Positions 43,332 through 52,916 of a DNA stretch of 64,000 nucleotides are shown piece after piece. This DNA comes from Allorhizobium pseudoryzae. GTDB taxonomy: Bacteria > Pseudomonadota > Alphaproteobacteria > Rhizobiales > Rhizobiaceae. Below the pieces are notes generated by a model, which had not been told where the DNA came from, ran no database searches, and worked only from the letters and a program-made list of their open reading frames with translations. The translations under genes were made by a program, and so were the position numbers. Numbering within the stretch: the first letter of the stretch is position 1; each line of letters begins with the position of its first letter. The stretch spans positions 3,240,001 through 3,304,000 of the forward strand of contig NZ_CP049241.1 of the NCBI RefSeq assembly GCF_011046245.1, written 5' to 3'.

Positions 43332-43862
43332 TCATACCTTTTCGACCTGACCGTATTCAAGCTCGACCGGCGTTGCGCGGCCGAAAATCGAAACTTCGAC
43401 CTTGAGGCGCGAACGCTCTTCATCGACATCCTGAACGATGCCGTTGAAGGAGGCGAAGGGACCATCCGAGACCCGAACCTGCTCGCCGATCTCGAACGAG
43501 ATCGAGGCCTTCGGACGCTCGACACCTTCCTGGACCTGACCCAGAATGCGATCCGCCTCGAAATCGGGGATCGGCACCGGCTTGTTGTCGGAACCGAGGA
43601 AGCCGGTCACCTTCGGGGTGTTCTTGATGAGGTGATAGGCCTCATCGGTCAGGTTGGCACGCACCAGAACATAGCCCGGAAAGAACTTCCGCTCGCTATC
43701 GACCTTGCGGCCGCGGCGCACTTCGACAACCTTTTCGGTCGGCACGAGGATCTTCTCGAACAGATGCTCCAAGCCCTTCTGGCGAGCCTTGTTCTCAATG
43801 TCTTCCGCAACCTTCTTTTCAAAGTTCGAATACGCGTGGACGATGTACCAACGTGCCGCCAT
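43332..43862 (-). CDS. nusG: Transcription antitermination/elongation factor NusG
   Basis: A 176-residue factor binding RNA polymerase through its NGN domain (WYIVHAYSNFEKKVAEDI at the start; FFPGYVLVRANLTDEAYHLI) and Rho or S10 through its KOW domain (VRVSDGPFASFNGIVQDVD, about residues 124-142). The ATG at 43862 has GGAGAT 5 nt upstream. It follows secE by 17 nt, the universal secE-nusG pairing. Confidence 0.98.
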   Translation of the reverse strand: MAARWYIVHAYSNFEKKVAEDIENKARQKGLEHLFEKILVPTEKVVEVRRGRKVDSERKFFPGYVLVRANLTDEAYHLIKNTPKVTGFLGSDNKPVPIPDFEADRILGQVQEGVERPKASISFEIGEQVRVSDGPFASFNGIVQDVDEERSRLKVEVSIFGRATPVELEYGQVEKV

Positions 43863-43879
43863 TTTTATCTCCACAGAAT

Positions 43880-44080
43880 TCAGATGCTGACGTTCAGCAC
43901 GAGCCGGATAAGCCAGCCGATCAGCTGGTCCGCAGCGAAGAAAAACAGCGCAGCAAAGATCACCATTACCAGCACCATGGCCGTGGAGATCATCGTCTCA
44001 CGACGCGAAGGCCAGGTAACTTTCGACGTCTCGGTGCGGACCTGCCGCAGAAACGTAAATGGATTGGTTTTGGATGCCAT
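43880..44080 (-). CDS. secE: Preprotein translocase subunit SecE
   Basis: A 66-residue single-span membrane protein that clamps SecY. It has the amphipathic cytosolic helix FLRQVRTETSKVTWPSRRET (residues 10-29) and one transmembrane helix (about 31-60). The short single-span form is standard for alphaproteobacteria. Start at 44080; an extension to 44128 is upstream leader. A promoter candidate lies 71-99 nt upstream, between tRNA-Trp and this gene. Confidence 0.96.
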   Translation of the reverse strand: MASKTNPFTFLRQVRTETSKVTWPSRRETMISTAMVLVMVIFAALFFFAADQLIGWLIRLVLNVSI

Positions 44081-44150
44081 GTCTGCCCACACGATTACGG
44101 CGCGTAAAGCTGAACAGATCAGCCCCACGCACCGCGTGTCTGTTTAACCC

Positions 44151-44179
44151 TACATAAACGCCGCCTTCCCCTTTCACAA
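44151..44179 (-). promoter_or_regulatory. Candidate sigma70 promoter of secE-nusG-rplK
   Basis: Minus strand TTGTGA (44179-44174), a 17-nt spacer, TATGTA (44156-44151). It lies between tRNA-Trp and secE, giving a leader of about 64 nt. Confidence 0.5.
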
Positions 44180-44271
44180 GAGCAAAAACGACATTTCCCG
44201 AAAATTGCCGCCAAGGGTCTATGACCCATTATCACGGTACTATGAAGATGACATGTCGCCGTGAAAAGGAC

Positions 44272-44347
<76 letters not shown>

Positions 44348-44389
44348 TCATGCTTGCTGCGAAACTGTTCCGCTTTCAGCATGGCGCTC

Positions 44390-44418
44390 CCTTTAAGATG
44401 GCTTTGCCGGCTTGGCAA
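44390..44418 (-). promoter_or_regulatory. Candidate promoter of tRNA-Trp
   Basis: Minus strand TTGCCA (44418-44413), a 17-nt spacer and TAAAGG (44395-44390), 43 nt upstream of the tRNA 5' end. Spacing fits sigma70; the -10 is imperfect. Confidence 0.4.
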
Positions 44419-44466
44419 GTGCATTTCGACAGGAAGGTCAGAATTTCCGCCTGCCTGTGGAAGATG

Positions 44467-44823
44467 TTAGCGGGTTTTCTTCGTCTCGGCGCCAGCCTGC
44501 GCGCACTCCCGGTTGGCCCCGGTGCCCGGTGCGTTCTCGAAGGTGCAGCGGGTCTCGGGTGGTCTTCCGCAGACCTTGTCGAGCGCCTGGAACCCGACGC
44601 AGCGTCCATCCGGCCCGCGGTAGCCCGGCCCACCCTTGCAGCCGCACCCGCGACAGGCCGGACGCTCCGGACAGGCAGCGAAGGCAAGACCGTGAGTCCC
44701 ACCCAGCATCAGACTGCTGACGAAGATCATCAGGATGCGGAGACTGATTCGGGCCGCGCTGATTCGGCAGTCGGCTGATTGCCGTGCCCTGCGCGGCCGC
44801 AGGTTCGTGTCAGATCCAGGCAT
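44467..44823 (-). CDS. Cysteine-rich secreted protein of unknown function
   Basis: A 118-residue protein with a long basic N-terminal region, a hydrophobic signal segment (about residues 27-49, ending LAFA) and a mature part with eight cysteines at 51, 57, 60, 62, 75, 85, 93 and 107, enough for four disulfides. The centre GCKGGPGYRGPDGRCVGF resembles small disulfide-rich domains. ATG at 44823 is chosen for its strong GGGGAGG site 7 nt upstream; a TTG one codon earlier and an internal ATG at residue 32 are alternatives. It lies between tuf copy 2 and tRNA-Trp. No function is known to me. Confidence 0.72.
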   Translation of the reverse strand: MPGSDTNLRPRRARQSADCRISAARISLRILMIFVSSLMLGGTHGLAFAACPERPACRGCGCKGGPGYRGPDGRCVGFQALDKVCGRPPETRCTFENAPGTGANRECAQAGAETKKTR

Positions 44824-44889
44824 CAAACGCCCTCCCCGCTTGCCGTCTTCCAGTGTCCGTGGCCCCTCGTCTCCGGGACCGTCGAACGC

Positions 44890-44920
44890 AAAAGGCCCCG
44901 CCGTTGCCGGCGAGGCCTCC
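44890..44920 (-). terminator. Terminator after tuf copy 2
   Basis: Minus strand AGGCC-CGCC pairs with GGCG-GGCCT within 44918-44893 and TTTT follows. It begins 23 nt after the tuf stop. Confidence 0.7.
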
Positions 44921-44941
44921 TCTCATCCTTGCGGATGAAAA

Positions 44942-46117
<1,176 letters not shown>

Positions 46118-46292
46118 TGATGCTTCCTGTGATCGTAAAGAATGGTGGATCCGCGGGCGCGGATTTGGTGTCGCCGTTTAAGGCTTTCGCGTGCGATACG
46201 CAAGACATAATTGCGACGGCGGATGGGTGGTCACGACAGGGGCTGCGACCGTCAGCGTGAAATACAGCGAATGCCTGCCAGCCAAGAAGAAG

Positions 46293-46366
46293 TGGAGCGG
46301 GTAGCGGGAATCGAACCCGCGTATTCAGCTTGGAAGGCTGCTGCTCTACCATTGAGCTATACCCGC
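46293..46366 (-). tRNA. tRNA-Gly (anticodon TCC)
   Basis: A 74-nt cloverleaf on the minus strand: acceptor GCGGGTA/TACCCGC, D-arm GCTCAATGGTAGAGC, anticodon loop CTTCCAA, T-arm GCGGGTTCGATTCCCGC, encoded CCA. It lies between tRNA-Tyr and tuf copy 2 and is probably cleaved from their joint transcript. Confidence 0.98.
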
Positions 46367-46393
46367 GGGGGCTTGTTCGGTCGAAGATCAGAA

Positions 46394-46478
46394 TGGTGGA
46401 GGGAGTTGGATTTGAACCAACGTAGGCTGAGCCAACGGATTTACAGTCCGTCCCCTTTAACCACTCGGGCATCCCTCC
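46394..46478 (-). tRNA. tRNA-Tyr (anticodon GTA)
   Basis: An 85-nt class II tRNA on the minus strand: acceptor GGAGGGA/TCCCTCC, anticodon loop CTGTAAA, a long variable arm (TTGGCTCAGCCTACG), T-arm TTGGTTCAAATCCAA, encoded CCA. It is the first element of the tyr-gly-tuf transcript. Confidence 0.98.
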
Positions 46479-46542
46479 AGTATTCTGTCTGGACCGAAGA
46501 CCAAGCTTGCGACCCGCGTCGTCCGCTGCAGTCACGGCGGCG

Positions 46543-46571
46543 TATATGACGGTGAGTTTCGCTGCTGTCAA
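46543..46571 (-). promoter_or_regulatory. Promoter of tRNA-Tyr/tRNA-Gly/tuf
   Basis: Minus strand TTGACA (46571-46566), a 17-nt spacer, CATATA (46548-46543). The -35 is a perfect consensus and the -10 fits the alphaproteobacterial pattern. The start would be near 46536, about 58 nt before tRNA-Tyr. Confidence 0.75.
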
Positions 46572-46674
46572 CACGACCCGTGTGGAAAATTTTGGAAAAA
46601 AGAAATCGCGTCATCACTCTGTCACGACAGCGTCCGGGACTATGCCTGATGCACGCCGCCCGATATAAGGCCGC

Positions 46675-47556
46675 ATGAGCAAGAAAGATCCGACCGACAA
46701 ATCCGCGCGCGACACGCATTATGCGACGCTGCGCCGCCAGGTCCGCGACGCCAAGCGCGAACGCGGCGAAATCCCCACCCCTGCCCCGCAAAAGCGCCGG
46801 AATGCCGGTGATTGGACGCCGCCGCAGCTGGCACCGGAACAGGTGTTTCTGTATGGCCTCCATACGGTACGCGCGGCCCTCGACAATCCCCAGAGAAAGC
46901 TGATCAGGCTGTCGGCGACGCAGAATGCGCTCGCCCGTCTCGATCTTGCCTCGCCGGAAACGCTGGGATGCCCTGTGGATATCGTTGCGCCGCAGGAGAT
47001 CGACCGGGTGCTTGGCCCCGATGCCATCCACCAGGGTGTCATGCTGGAAACCCGTCCACTGCCGGTGCGCCGCCTGGAGGCGCTCAAGGACACGCCGCTG
47101 CTCCTGGTCCTCGACCAAGTGACCGATCCGCACAATGTCGGCGCCATCATGCGCTCCGCCGTCGCGTTCGAGGCGGGCGCGGTGATCACCACCCAGCGCC
47201 ACAGCCCGACCGAATCGGGCGTGCTTGCCAAATCCGCCTCCGGCGCGTTGGAACTCATTCCCTATATTCAGGTGACCAATCTCTCGGACGCGCTGGGTGA
47301 GCTCCACAAGCTCGGTTTCCAGACGATCGGGCTTGATTCGGAAGGTCCGGCGCCGCTCGAAGGCACGTTCGCCGGCGAGAAGGTCGCGCTGGTTCTCGGA
47401 TCGGAGGGCAAGGGTTTGCGGCAGAAGACGCGCGAAACCGTGACTGCCCTGGCGCGGCTCGACATGCCGGGCGCGATCAAGTCGCTCAATGTGTCGAATG
47501 CCGCCGCGATTGCGCTTTACGCCAGCCGCTTGCATCTGTCGAAGCGTCCACGCTGA
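46675..47556 (+). CDS. rlmB: TrmH-family RNA 2'-O-methyltransferase, RlmB type
   Basis: A 293-residue SPOUT methyltransferase, most likely methylating the 23S rRNA guanosine in the peptidyl transferase region. An N-terminal basic extension (1-50) precedes the substrate-binding domain (about 55-135). The knotted catalytic domain holds motif 1 with N154 and R160 (NVGAIMRSA), motif 2 LGSEGKGL (241-248) and motif 3 SLNVSNAAAIALY (270-282). TAAGG is 4 nt upstream of the ATG. It is divergent from tRNA-Tyr and convergent with the regulator at 47582. A tRNA target is the main alternative. Confidence 0.9.
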   Translation: MSKKDPTDKSARDTHYATLRRQVRDAKRERGEIPTPAPQKRRNAGDWTPPQLAPEQVFLYGLHTVRAALDNPQRKLIRLSATQNALARLDLASPETLGCPVDIVAPQEIDRVLGPDAIHQGVMLETRPLPVRRLEALKDTPLLLVLDQVTDPHNVGAIMRSAVAFEAGAVITTQRHSPTESGVLAKSASGALELIPYIQVTNLSDALGELHKLGFQTIGLDSEGPAPLEGTFAGEKVALVLGSEGKGLRQKTRETVTALARLDMPGAIKSLNVSNAAAIALYASRLHLSKRPR

Positions 47557-47581
47557 CGGCGGGCGTTGCGGCTCTCGCTGT

Positions 47582-47992
47582 TCAGAGGACTTTCTGCCGG
47601 GGAAAGCGACGCAGGCGCTCCGGCGGCAGCGGATCGCCGCCGGCCTTCACCTCAATGGCATACTGGATGGCGCCAATCAGTTCGAGATCGAACAATGGTT
47701 TGGAAATCACGCCCAGCGTTCCCGGCACGCCATCGGCCAGCGCCTCCGGGTTGGCGGTCATGAACACGACCGCAATGCCCTTCTCCGCCAGCGCCCGACC
47801 GATCTCGGGGCCTGTCGGGCCATCCTGCAGCTGAACATCCACGAAAGCGACCTCACAGTCGTCCGCCTGGGCCAGTGCATCACGGCGGTTGGCGGCAATG
47901 CCGACCACATCGTGCCCGAGCGCCAGCACCGCCTCTTCGATATGAAGCGCAATCAAAAGCTGGTCCTCGACCACCAGAACCTTACAAGACAT
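47582..47992 (-). CDS. Single-domain response regulator
   Basis: A 136-residue CheY-like receiver without an output domain. The acidic pocket is E9/D10, the phosphorylation site D52 (FVDVQL), with T79 and K98 completing the canonical set, so it should be phosphorylatable. A short basic tail (PERLRRFPRQKVL) follows. Start at 47992 with GAGGGGG close upstream. It is the last of five minus-strand signalling genes, 90 nt after the HD-GYP regulator; it may compete for phosphate from the hybrid kinase at 49157. Confidence 0.9.
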   Translation of the reverse strand: MSCKVLVVEDQLLIALHIEEAVLALGHDVVGIAANRRDALAQADDCEVAFVDVQLQDGPTGPEIGRALAEKGIAVVFMTANPEALADGVPGTLGVISKPLFDLELIGAIQYAIEVKAGGDPLPPERLRRFPRQKVL

Positions 47993-48082
47993 GGCCCCCT
48001 CATTCTTGCCAATGTTGCAAACAACGCGGCAACCGGAAGAAGGTTCCTCAGCAGCACAAGAAGAAGACGTCAAGACTTGCCC

Positions 48083-49144
48083 TCATTCCGCCGCCTGAAC
48101 CGGGGCACGGGCCGGCTCGGCATGGCCGCGCATGATGGCGGCAAGGCTTGGCAAGGCGGTCAGGAACGCCTCGACGCAGGCAGGATCGAATTGCGAGCCG
48201 GCCCGTTCCTTGATGTGCTGCACGGCGCGCTCCACGCTCCAGGCTTCCTTGTAGGGACGCACGGTCGTCAGCGCATCAAAACAGTCCGCAACCGCGACGA
48301 TACGGCCGGCCAGCGGAATTTCCTCGCCCATCAGCCGCCGCGGATACCCCTGCCCGTCCCAGCGCTCGTGATGCGCGCCGGCAATCTCTGCAGCCAGTTG
48401 CAGAAGGCCTGACCGTGACTGTCCGAGGATCTGGCTGCCGATCGAGGTGTGGCACTGCATCTGCTCGCGTTCGGTCTCGGTGTAGACGCCGCGCTTCAAA
48501 AGCACCGCATCAGGAATGCCCACCTTGCCGATGTCGTGCATCGGCGCGGCAAGCCGGATATCGGCGCAGATGTCGGCCTGAAGCCCGTAGGCTTTGGCGA
48601 TCGCTTCCGAATAGGCCCCCACGCGCAGCGTATGGAGCGCGGTTTCGGGATCCTTGTAGCTTGCGGCCAGCGTCAGGCGATAGATGATCTCCTGCTCGCG
48701 CTCGCGCAACTCGCTCATCACCTTGTCCACTTCTCGGCGCAGCCAGTCCGCCCTTTCGGCCAACTGGTTGCGCGCATCGGTCAGCGCCACGAGGTTGCGG
48801 ATGCGCGCCTGGAATTCCAGCGGATTGATCGGCTTGGTGAGGAAATCGATGGCGCCGGCGTTCAAGGCGGTCATCCGCGTCTGCGTGTCGTTATCGGCCG
48901 TCACCACGACGAAAGGCTTGTCACGGTACTTGTCGAAGCGGCGGATTTCCATCAGCAGGTCGACACCGTTGTAGACCGGCATCTGGAAATCGATGACGCC
49001 GATATCGAAATCCAGTTCCGGCATGGCGTGCAGCGCCTCCTCGGGACTGATGAAACCGACGGCCGAACAGTTTTCCACACTGGTTGCCAGCTTCTTGAGG
49101 AGCGTAAGATTGGTTTTGTTGTCGTCCACGACGAGTATTTTCAT
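48083..49144 (-). CDS. HD-GYP response regulator (cyclic-di-GMP phosphodiesterase type)
   Basis: A 353-residue protein with an N-terminal receiver (about 1-120; D52 in VIDFQMP) and a C-terminal HD-GYP domain (about 150-335). The domain keeps the metal and catalytic signatures: H203-D204 in PMHDIGKVGIPD, HH in GAHHERWDG, and GYP at 266-268. Such proteins, RpfG being the model, hydrolyse cyclic-di-GMP to pGpG or GMP and promote motility or dispersal. It starts 12 nt after the hybrid kinase, its probable phosphodonor. The receiver-to-output linker (120-150) is a predicted coiled coil. Confidence 0.93.
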   Translation of the reverse strand: MKILVVDDNKTNLTLLKKLATSVENCSAVGFISPEEALHAMPELDFDIGVIDFQMPVYNGVDLLMEIRRFDKYRDKPFVVVTADNDTQTRMTALNAGAIDFLTKPINPLEFQARIRNLVALTDARNQLAERADWLRREVDKVMSELREREQEIIYRLTLAASYKDPETALHTLRVGAYSEAIAKAYGLQADICADIRLAAPMHDIGKVGIPDAVLLKRGVYTETEREQMQCHTSIGSQILGQSRSGLLQLAAEIAGAHHERWDGQGYPRRLMGEEIPLAGRIVAVADCFDALTTVRPYKEAWSVERAVQHIKERAGSQFDPACVEAFLTALPSLAAIMRGHAEPARAPVQAAE

Positions 49145-49156
49145 GTCGCTTTCTCC

Positions 49157-51445
49157 TTAGGCTGCCATCGATTGCTTGGCCGCATCGATATCCTTGCTCA
49201 GCATCTCGATATCCTGCAGCGTCGGTCCAGTCGTGCGGAGCGCCTGGGACCTCTCCGCAATTTCAGACAGTCCTACATTAGCCGCAGAACCCTTAAGATT
49301 GTGGAGCAGCTTATCGAGGCTCTCTGCCTGCCCGCTGTTCATCGACTGGCGCAGGCTGTCGAGCAGTTCCACCGCGTCATCGAAGAAAGACTGCATCAGT
49401 TCATCGAAGGCTTCCGGGCCGAGTACATCGGCAATTTCCTGTCGCCTTGCCGACAGGGCATCGAGCGAGGCCGGACGGCTGGTGGCGGAGGAAGCAGGCG
49501 CTGCGGAAGGCACGGCGGCCTCCATGACCGGGGCGGCAGGCGCGATGGCTGCCGCCTGCACCGGTGCCTTCGAAGTATCGGCCGCAACAGCGGCAGGATG
49601 CCGTTCAACCTCGCAGATCAGTCGATGCAACATTGCAATGCTGATCGGCTTCGCCTGGAAGCCGGCCATACCGGCGTCCAGACAGCGCTGGCGATCCTCC
49701 TCCGACGCATTGGCGGTCAGAGCGATGATCGGCGTCTCCGCGCTTGCTCCGCCGGAGGCGCGCAGCCGGATGGTGGCTTCTATACCGTCCATGACCGGCA
49801 TCTGCATGTCCATCAGGATGAGGTCGAAGGCGTCTGTCCGCGCACGTTCCAGCGCAATCTCGCCATTGTCGGCGATCACCACCGTCTGCTTCAGGTGCTT
49901 GAGGTAACCGAGAATGACCTGCTGATTGACCTTGTTGTCCTCGGCAACGAGGATCTTCAGGCTGGGCAAGTCCGCCAGCGCCTGGGACTGTTGCAACGCG
50001 ACGTCGAGATTCGGCGCGGCAGCCGCCTCGACCGGGATCTCGAACCAGAACGTACTGCCTTGACCCGTGACGCTGTCGACGCCGATGCGCCCGCCGAAAC
50101 GGTCGATGATTTCCTTGCAGATGGTCAGCCCGAGACCGGTGCCGCCATATTTGCGGCTGATGCTGGCATCGACCTGCGAAAACGGCCGGAACAGCTTCTC
50201 GCGTCCCTCTTCGCCGATACCGATGCCGGTATCCTGCACCTCGACCCGCAGACAAAGGCCGGCTTCGCCGCGCAACTGCCGGAGGCGCAGGGTGACGGTG
50301 CCTTTCGACGTGAACTTCACCGCATTGCTCATCAGGTTGAGGATCACCTGGCGCAGACGGGTCGGATCGGACAACACATGACGTGCACGCCAGCGGTAGG
50401 GCAGATCCACGACGATGCGGTTGCCGGTTTCGGCCGCCCGGCCGCGCATCATGTCGGCACTGGTCTCCGCCAGCGTCAGCAGATCGACGGATCGCTGTTC
50501 CAGCTCGAGCTTGCCGTGTTCGATCTTCGCATAGTCCAGGATTTCGTTGATGATGTCGAGCAGCGCCTCGCCGGAGCGGCGGATGGTGCGGACATGCGCG
50601 GCCGATTCGGCGGACAGGCGCGTCAGTTCCAGAAGCTCCACCATGCCAAGGATGGCGTTCAGCGGCGTGCGGATCTCATGCCCCATGGTCGCCATGAACT
50701 GCGACTTCGCCCGATTACCCGCTTCGGCGGCCTGGTAGGAAATCGTCAGTTTGTCCGCCATCGCCTCCAGGCTGGCACCGGCGGCCTGGACACCCTTCAG
50801 CTGGCGCTGCAGCGTGAAGATCAGCAGCACGACCGACAAGACCAGAAGGCCGATGAGGCCCATGGACTTGCGCTGCAGCGATTCGAGCTCGATGCGGCCC
50901 TCGGCGCGCTCGGCGCTGATCTTGGTGTTGGTGTAGACGAGCAGATCGGCCGTCTCGCGCGAAAGCACATCCAGTTCGTAGGCAAGCGACGTCAGGCTCG
51001 CCTGCGACATCGGCTCTCCGGCGATGATTGCATCGAAGATCGGCGCATTGTTGAAGATCAGCCGTTGGATCTTCTCGATCTGTGTGACGACAGACGGATC
51101 GGAGAGGAAATTCTGCTCGAATTTCGTTTCCCGCAACATCGTCATGCGCGAGTAGACCACGTCATACCGGATCGACAGTTCCTCCAGGGAGGCCTTGTCG
51201 ATCTTCTGCGAACTCATCATCAGTTCCAGGCGATGATGAAGGTCGTGCGCCTCGCGGTTGAACTGATAGACGGACCACATGGCGTTTTCCCGAACGGCAT
51301 CGCGAAGGTCGCTCTGCCGCCGTGAGATGTCGACATAGACCGACACCAGGATCGCCAGAAGAAAAACCGAAAAGACCTGGATGGCCGCCGTCGTGCGGCT
51401 GGCCTTGCGGATCTCGTCGCTGCCGAAGGGGGTTTTGCTGGTCAC
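49157..51445 (-). CDS. Membrane hybrid histidine kinase (sensor, HisKA, HATPase, REC, Hpt)
   Basis: A 762-residue phosphorelay kinase. Two transmembrane helices (about 21-40 and 196-212) bracket a helical periplasmic sensor of some 155 residues. Then come the dimerisation helix with H256 (MGHEIRTPLNAILG), the ATPase domain (N374 in NLMSNAVKF; DTGIGIG; GGTGLGL), a receiver with D546 (LMDMQMPVMDG), an Ala/Pro linker and an Hpt domain with H715 (HNLKGSAANVG). All phosphotransfer residues are intact, giving a full internal His-Asp-His relay. The start is GTG at 51445, overlapping the previous stop as GTGA with GAGGT upstream. Likely output is the HD-GYP regulator 12 nt downstream. Confidence 0.93.
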   Translation of the reverse strand: MTSKTPFGSDEIRKASRTTAAIQVFSVFLLAILVSVYVDISRRQSDLRDAVRENAMWSVYQFNREAHDLHHRLELMMSSQKIDKASLEELSIRYDVVYSRMTMLRETKFEQNFLSDPSVVTQIEKIQRLIFNNAPIFDAIIAGEPMSQASLTSLAYELDVLSRETADLLVYTNTKISAERAEGRIELESLQRKSMGLIGLLVLSVVLLIFTLQRQLKGVQAAGASLEAMADKLTISYQAAEAGNRAKSQFMATMGHEIRTPLNAILGMVELLELTRLSAESAAHVRTIRRSGEALLDIINEILDYAKIEHGKLELEQRSVDLLTLAETSADMMRGRAAETGNRIVVDLPYRWRARHVLSDPTRLRQVILNLMSNAVKFTSKGTVTLRLRQLRGEAGLCLRVEVQDTGIGIGEEGREKLFRPFSQVDASISRKYGGTGLGLTICKEIIDRFGGRIGVDSVTGQGSTFWFEIPVEAAAAPNLDVALQQSQALADLPSLKILVAEDNKVNQQVILGYLKHLKQTVVIADNGEIALERARTDAFDLILMDMQMPVMDGIEATIRLRASGGASAETPIIALTANASEEDRQRCLDAGMAGFQAKPISIAMLHRLICEVERHPAAVAADTSKAPVQAAAIAPAAPVMEAAVPSAAPASSATSRPASLDALSARRQEIADVLGPEAFDELMQSFFDDAVELLDSLRQSMNSGQAESLDKLLHNLKGSAANVGLSEIAERSQALRTTGPTLQDIEMLSKDIDAAKQSMAA

Positions 51446-51945
51446 GGCTTTACCTCGATCTCCTTGATCTGCCAGACGGAGCGGGAGAAATATTTCTCGT
51501 TGTAGAGCTTCGGATCGAGATCGAACGGATAGATGAGGAAAAGCGGCCCCTTGTCGCGAACCGACATGATCTTGCCGTTCATCCGGGAGGCGAGGATGGT
51601 ATCGAGCGCGCCGGCATCCTCCATCGGCACCTCGGCAAAGTAATCATTGATGGCCCGAACCAGGAGCGTCTTGCCCTTGGCGCCCGCCGCATCGAGAACG
51701 GCGCGCAGCAGTGGTCCGGAAAATGCCGTCTTGCCTTCGGTCCAGGGCGTTTCGGTCACAGCCGTCCGCCCGGCCAGCGATTCCAGCATCGCAAGGTCAA
51801 ACTGGGCGGTGCCGCCAACATTCGGCGAGGCGAGCGTGCCGCGAATGGTCAGGATGACCGGGCCCTTCGGCGCATCGAGTGCGAGCGCCTGCGGAGCCGT
51901 CAGAACCAGGGTCAGCATTGCCAGAAGTGATTTCAGTCTCTTCAT
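51442..51945 (-). CDS. Periplasmic sulfite-oxidase-fold-like protein lacking cysteine
   Basis: A 167-residue exported protein (Sec signal residues 1-22, ALA-LDA) resembling the small proteins annotated as molybdopterin-binding oxidoreductases: VILTIRGTLASPN, FSGPLLRAVLDAAGA, YFAEVPMEDAG and the C-terminal VRDKGPLFLIYPFD. It contains no cysteine at all, so the molybdenum-ligand cysteine of the true enzymes is absent and catalysis is unlikely. Its stop overlaps the hybrid kinase start (GTGA). Together this suggests a periplasmic ligand-binding or accessory partner of the kinase sensor, which is inference. Confidence 0.82.
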   Translation of the reverse strand: MKRLKSLLAMLTLVLTAPQALALDAPKGPVILTIRGTLASPNVGGTAQFDLAMLESLAGRTAVTETPWTEGKTAFSGPLLRAVLDAAGAKGKTLLVRAINDYFAEVPMEDAGALDTILASRMNGKIMSVRDKGPLFLIYPFDLDPKLYNEKYFSRSVWQIKEIEVKP

Positions 51946-51997
51946 GTCACGTCCTCCACACCGTCGAGGTCAAGGGGTCAGGCAGGGTCTAACGGAA

Positions 51998-52459
51998 TCA
52001 GGCGGCCTGCGGGATCTCGTCGTTTTCGAACAGCCGCCCGAGATTGATGAAGCAGATCATGCCGGTTTCATGGGTGATGATGCCGTCGCAGTAGCGCGCA
52101 TCGAACGAGGTCAGGATCTGCGGGACCGGCTGCAATTGATCCAATGGCACGCTCAGCATGTCGGTCACCTGATCGACCAGGAGACCGATGATCACCGTAC
52201 CGGCCTCCGCCACCACGATGGCACTGCGTTCGTTGCGTTCTGCCGCCGGCATGCCGAGGCGGTGGGCGAGATCGATCGTCGGGATGACGTTGCCGCGCAG
52301 GTTCATGACGCCCAGCACGAAATCCGGCGCATTCGGGATCGGCATCGACGGCGCCCAGCCGCGGATTTCCCGGACATCGGTGGTGCGAATGCAGAAATTC
52401 TGCTCGCCGAGACGAAAGGCGATGATCTCGAGGACATTGTTGAATGCAGATGTGGACAT
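51998..52459 (-). CDS. cheW: CheW-like adaptor protein
   Basis: A 153-residue CheW domain (two five-stranded barrels; FRLGEQNFCIRTTDVREI near the start, then VMNLRGNVIPTIDLAHRLGM, then LLVDQVTDMLSV). CheW couples chemoreceptors to CheA. Here no receptor, cheA, cheB or cheR lies nearby; instead it is 52 nt upstream of the periplasmic protein and hybrid kinase genes. ATG at 52459 follows GGGAGG. It may be an orphan array component or may tune the kinase next door; the paralog count in the genome is unknown. Confidence 0.9.
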   Translation of the reverse strand: MSTSAFNNVLEIIAFRLGEQNFCIRTTDVREIRGWAPSMPIPNAPDFVLGVMNLRGNVIPTIDLAHRLGMPAAERNERSAIVVAEAGTVIIGLLVDQVTDMLSVPLDQLQPVPQILTSFDARYCDGIITHETGMICFINLGRLFENDEIPQAA

Positions 52460-52819
52460 CGACCGCCTCCCAGACGGGTCGGCACCGGGCACACCTGGCT
52501 CGTCCCATGAGCGGCCCTTTTCGGGTCCGGCACGGGCAAGGCGGCGCTGTGCAACGACAAGAGTGAAATTGTGCAGGAACGTCGTCGGCAGCCGGGGCGG
52601 TAACCGCCGTCAGCGCGTCATCGACAAGACGCCATGTCCCGGATCCGAGGTCATTTCAGTTGCGATGCGACTGCATCCTCCGGTGACCCCAAATCTAGGA
52701 GAGAGAGTGTAACCGGCACTGAAAGAATTGCTTCAATTTGAAGCTATTCTCGTTTTTTCTAATGCAACCGCAAGCAGGACACTCAGAATGTCGTGGCGTC
52801 TTGATGTTGGGAGAGAAAA
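52460..52819. other. 360-nt gap between cheW and tRNA-Thr
   Basis: No frame here has coding character. The promoter of the cheW-kinase cluster should lie within it, on the minus strand, but I see no clear -35/-10 pair. The stretch near 52690-52770 is AT-richer and includes CTCTCTCTC. Confidence 0.45.
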
Positions 52820-52895
<76 letters not shown>

Positions 52896-52916
52896 ATGTG
52901 GCGAGGGAGTTAGCAT

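Noticed and set aside
48449..51325. A 958-codon plus-strand frame opposite the kinase and HD-GYP genes
   Set aside because: The minus-strand proteins have complete catalytic motifs, so this is a shadow frame.
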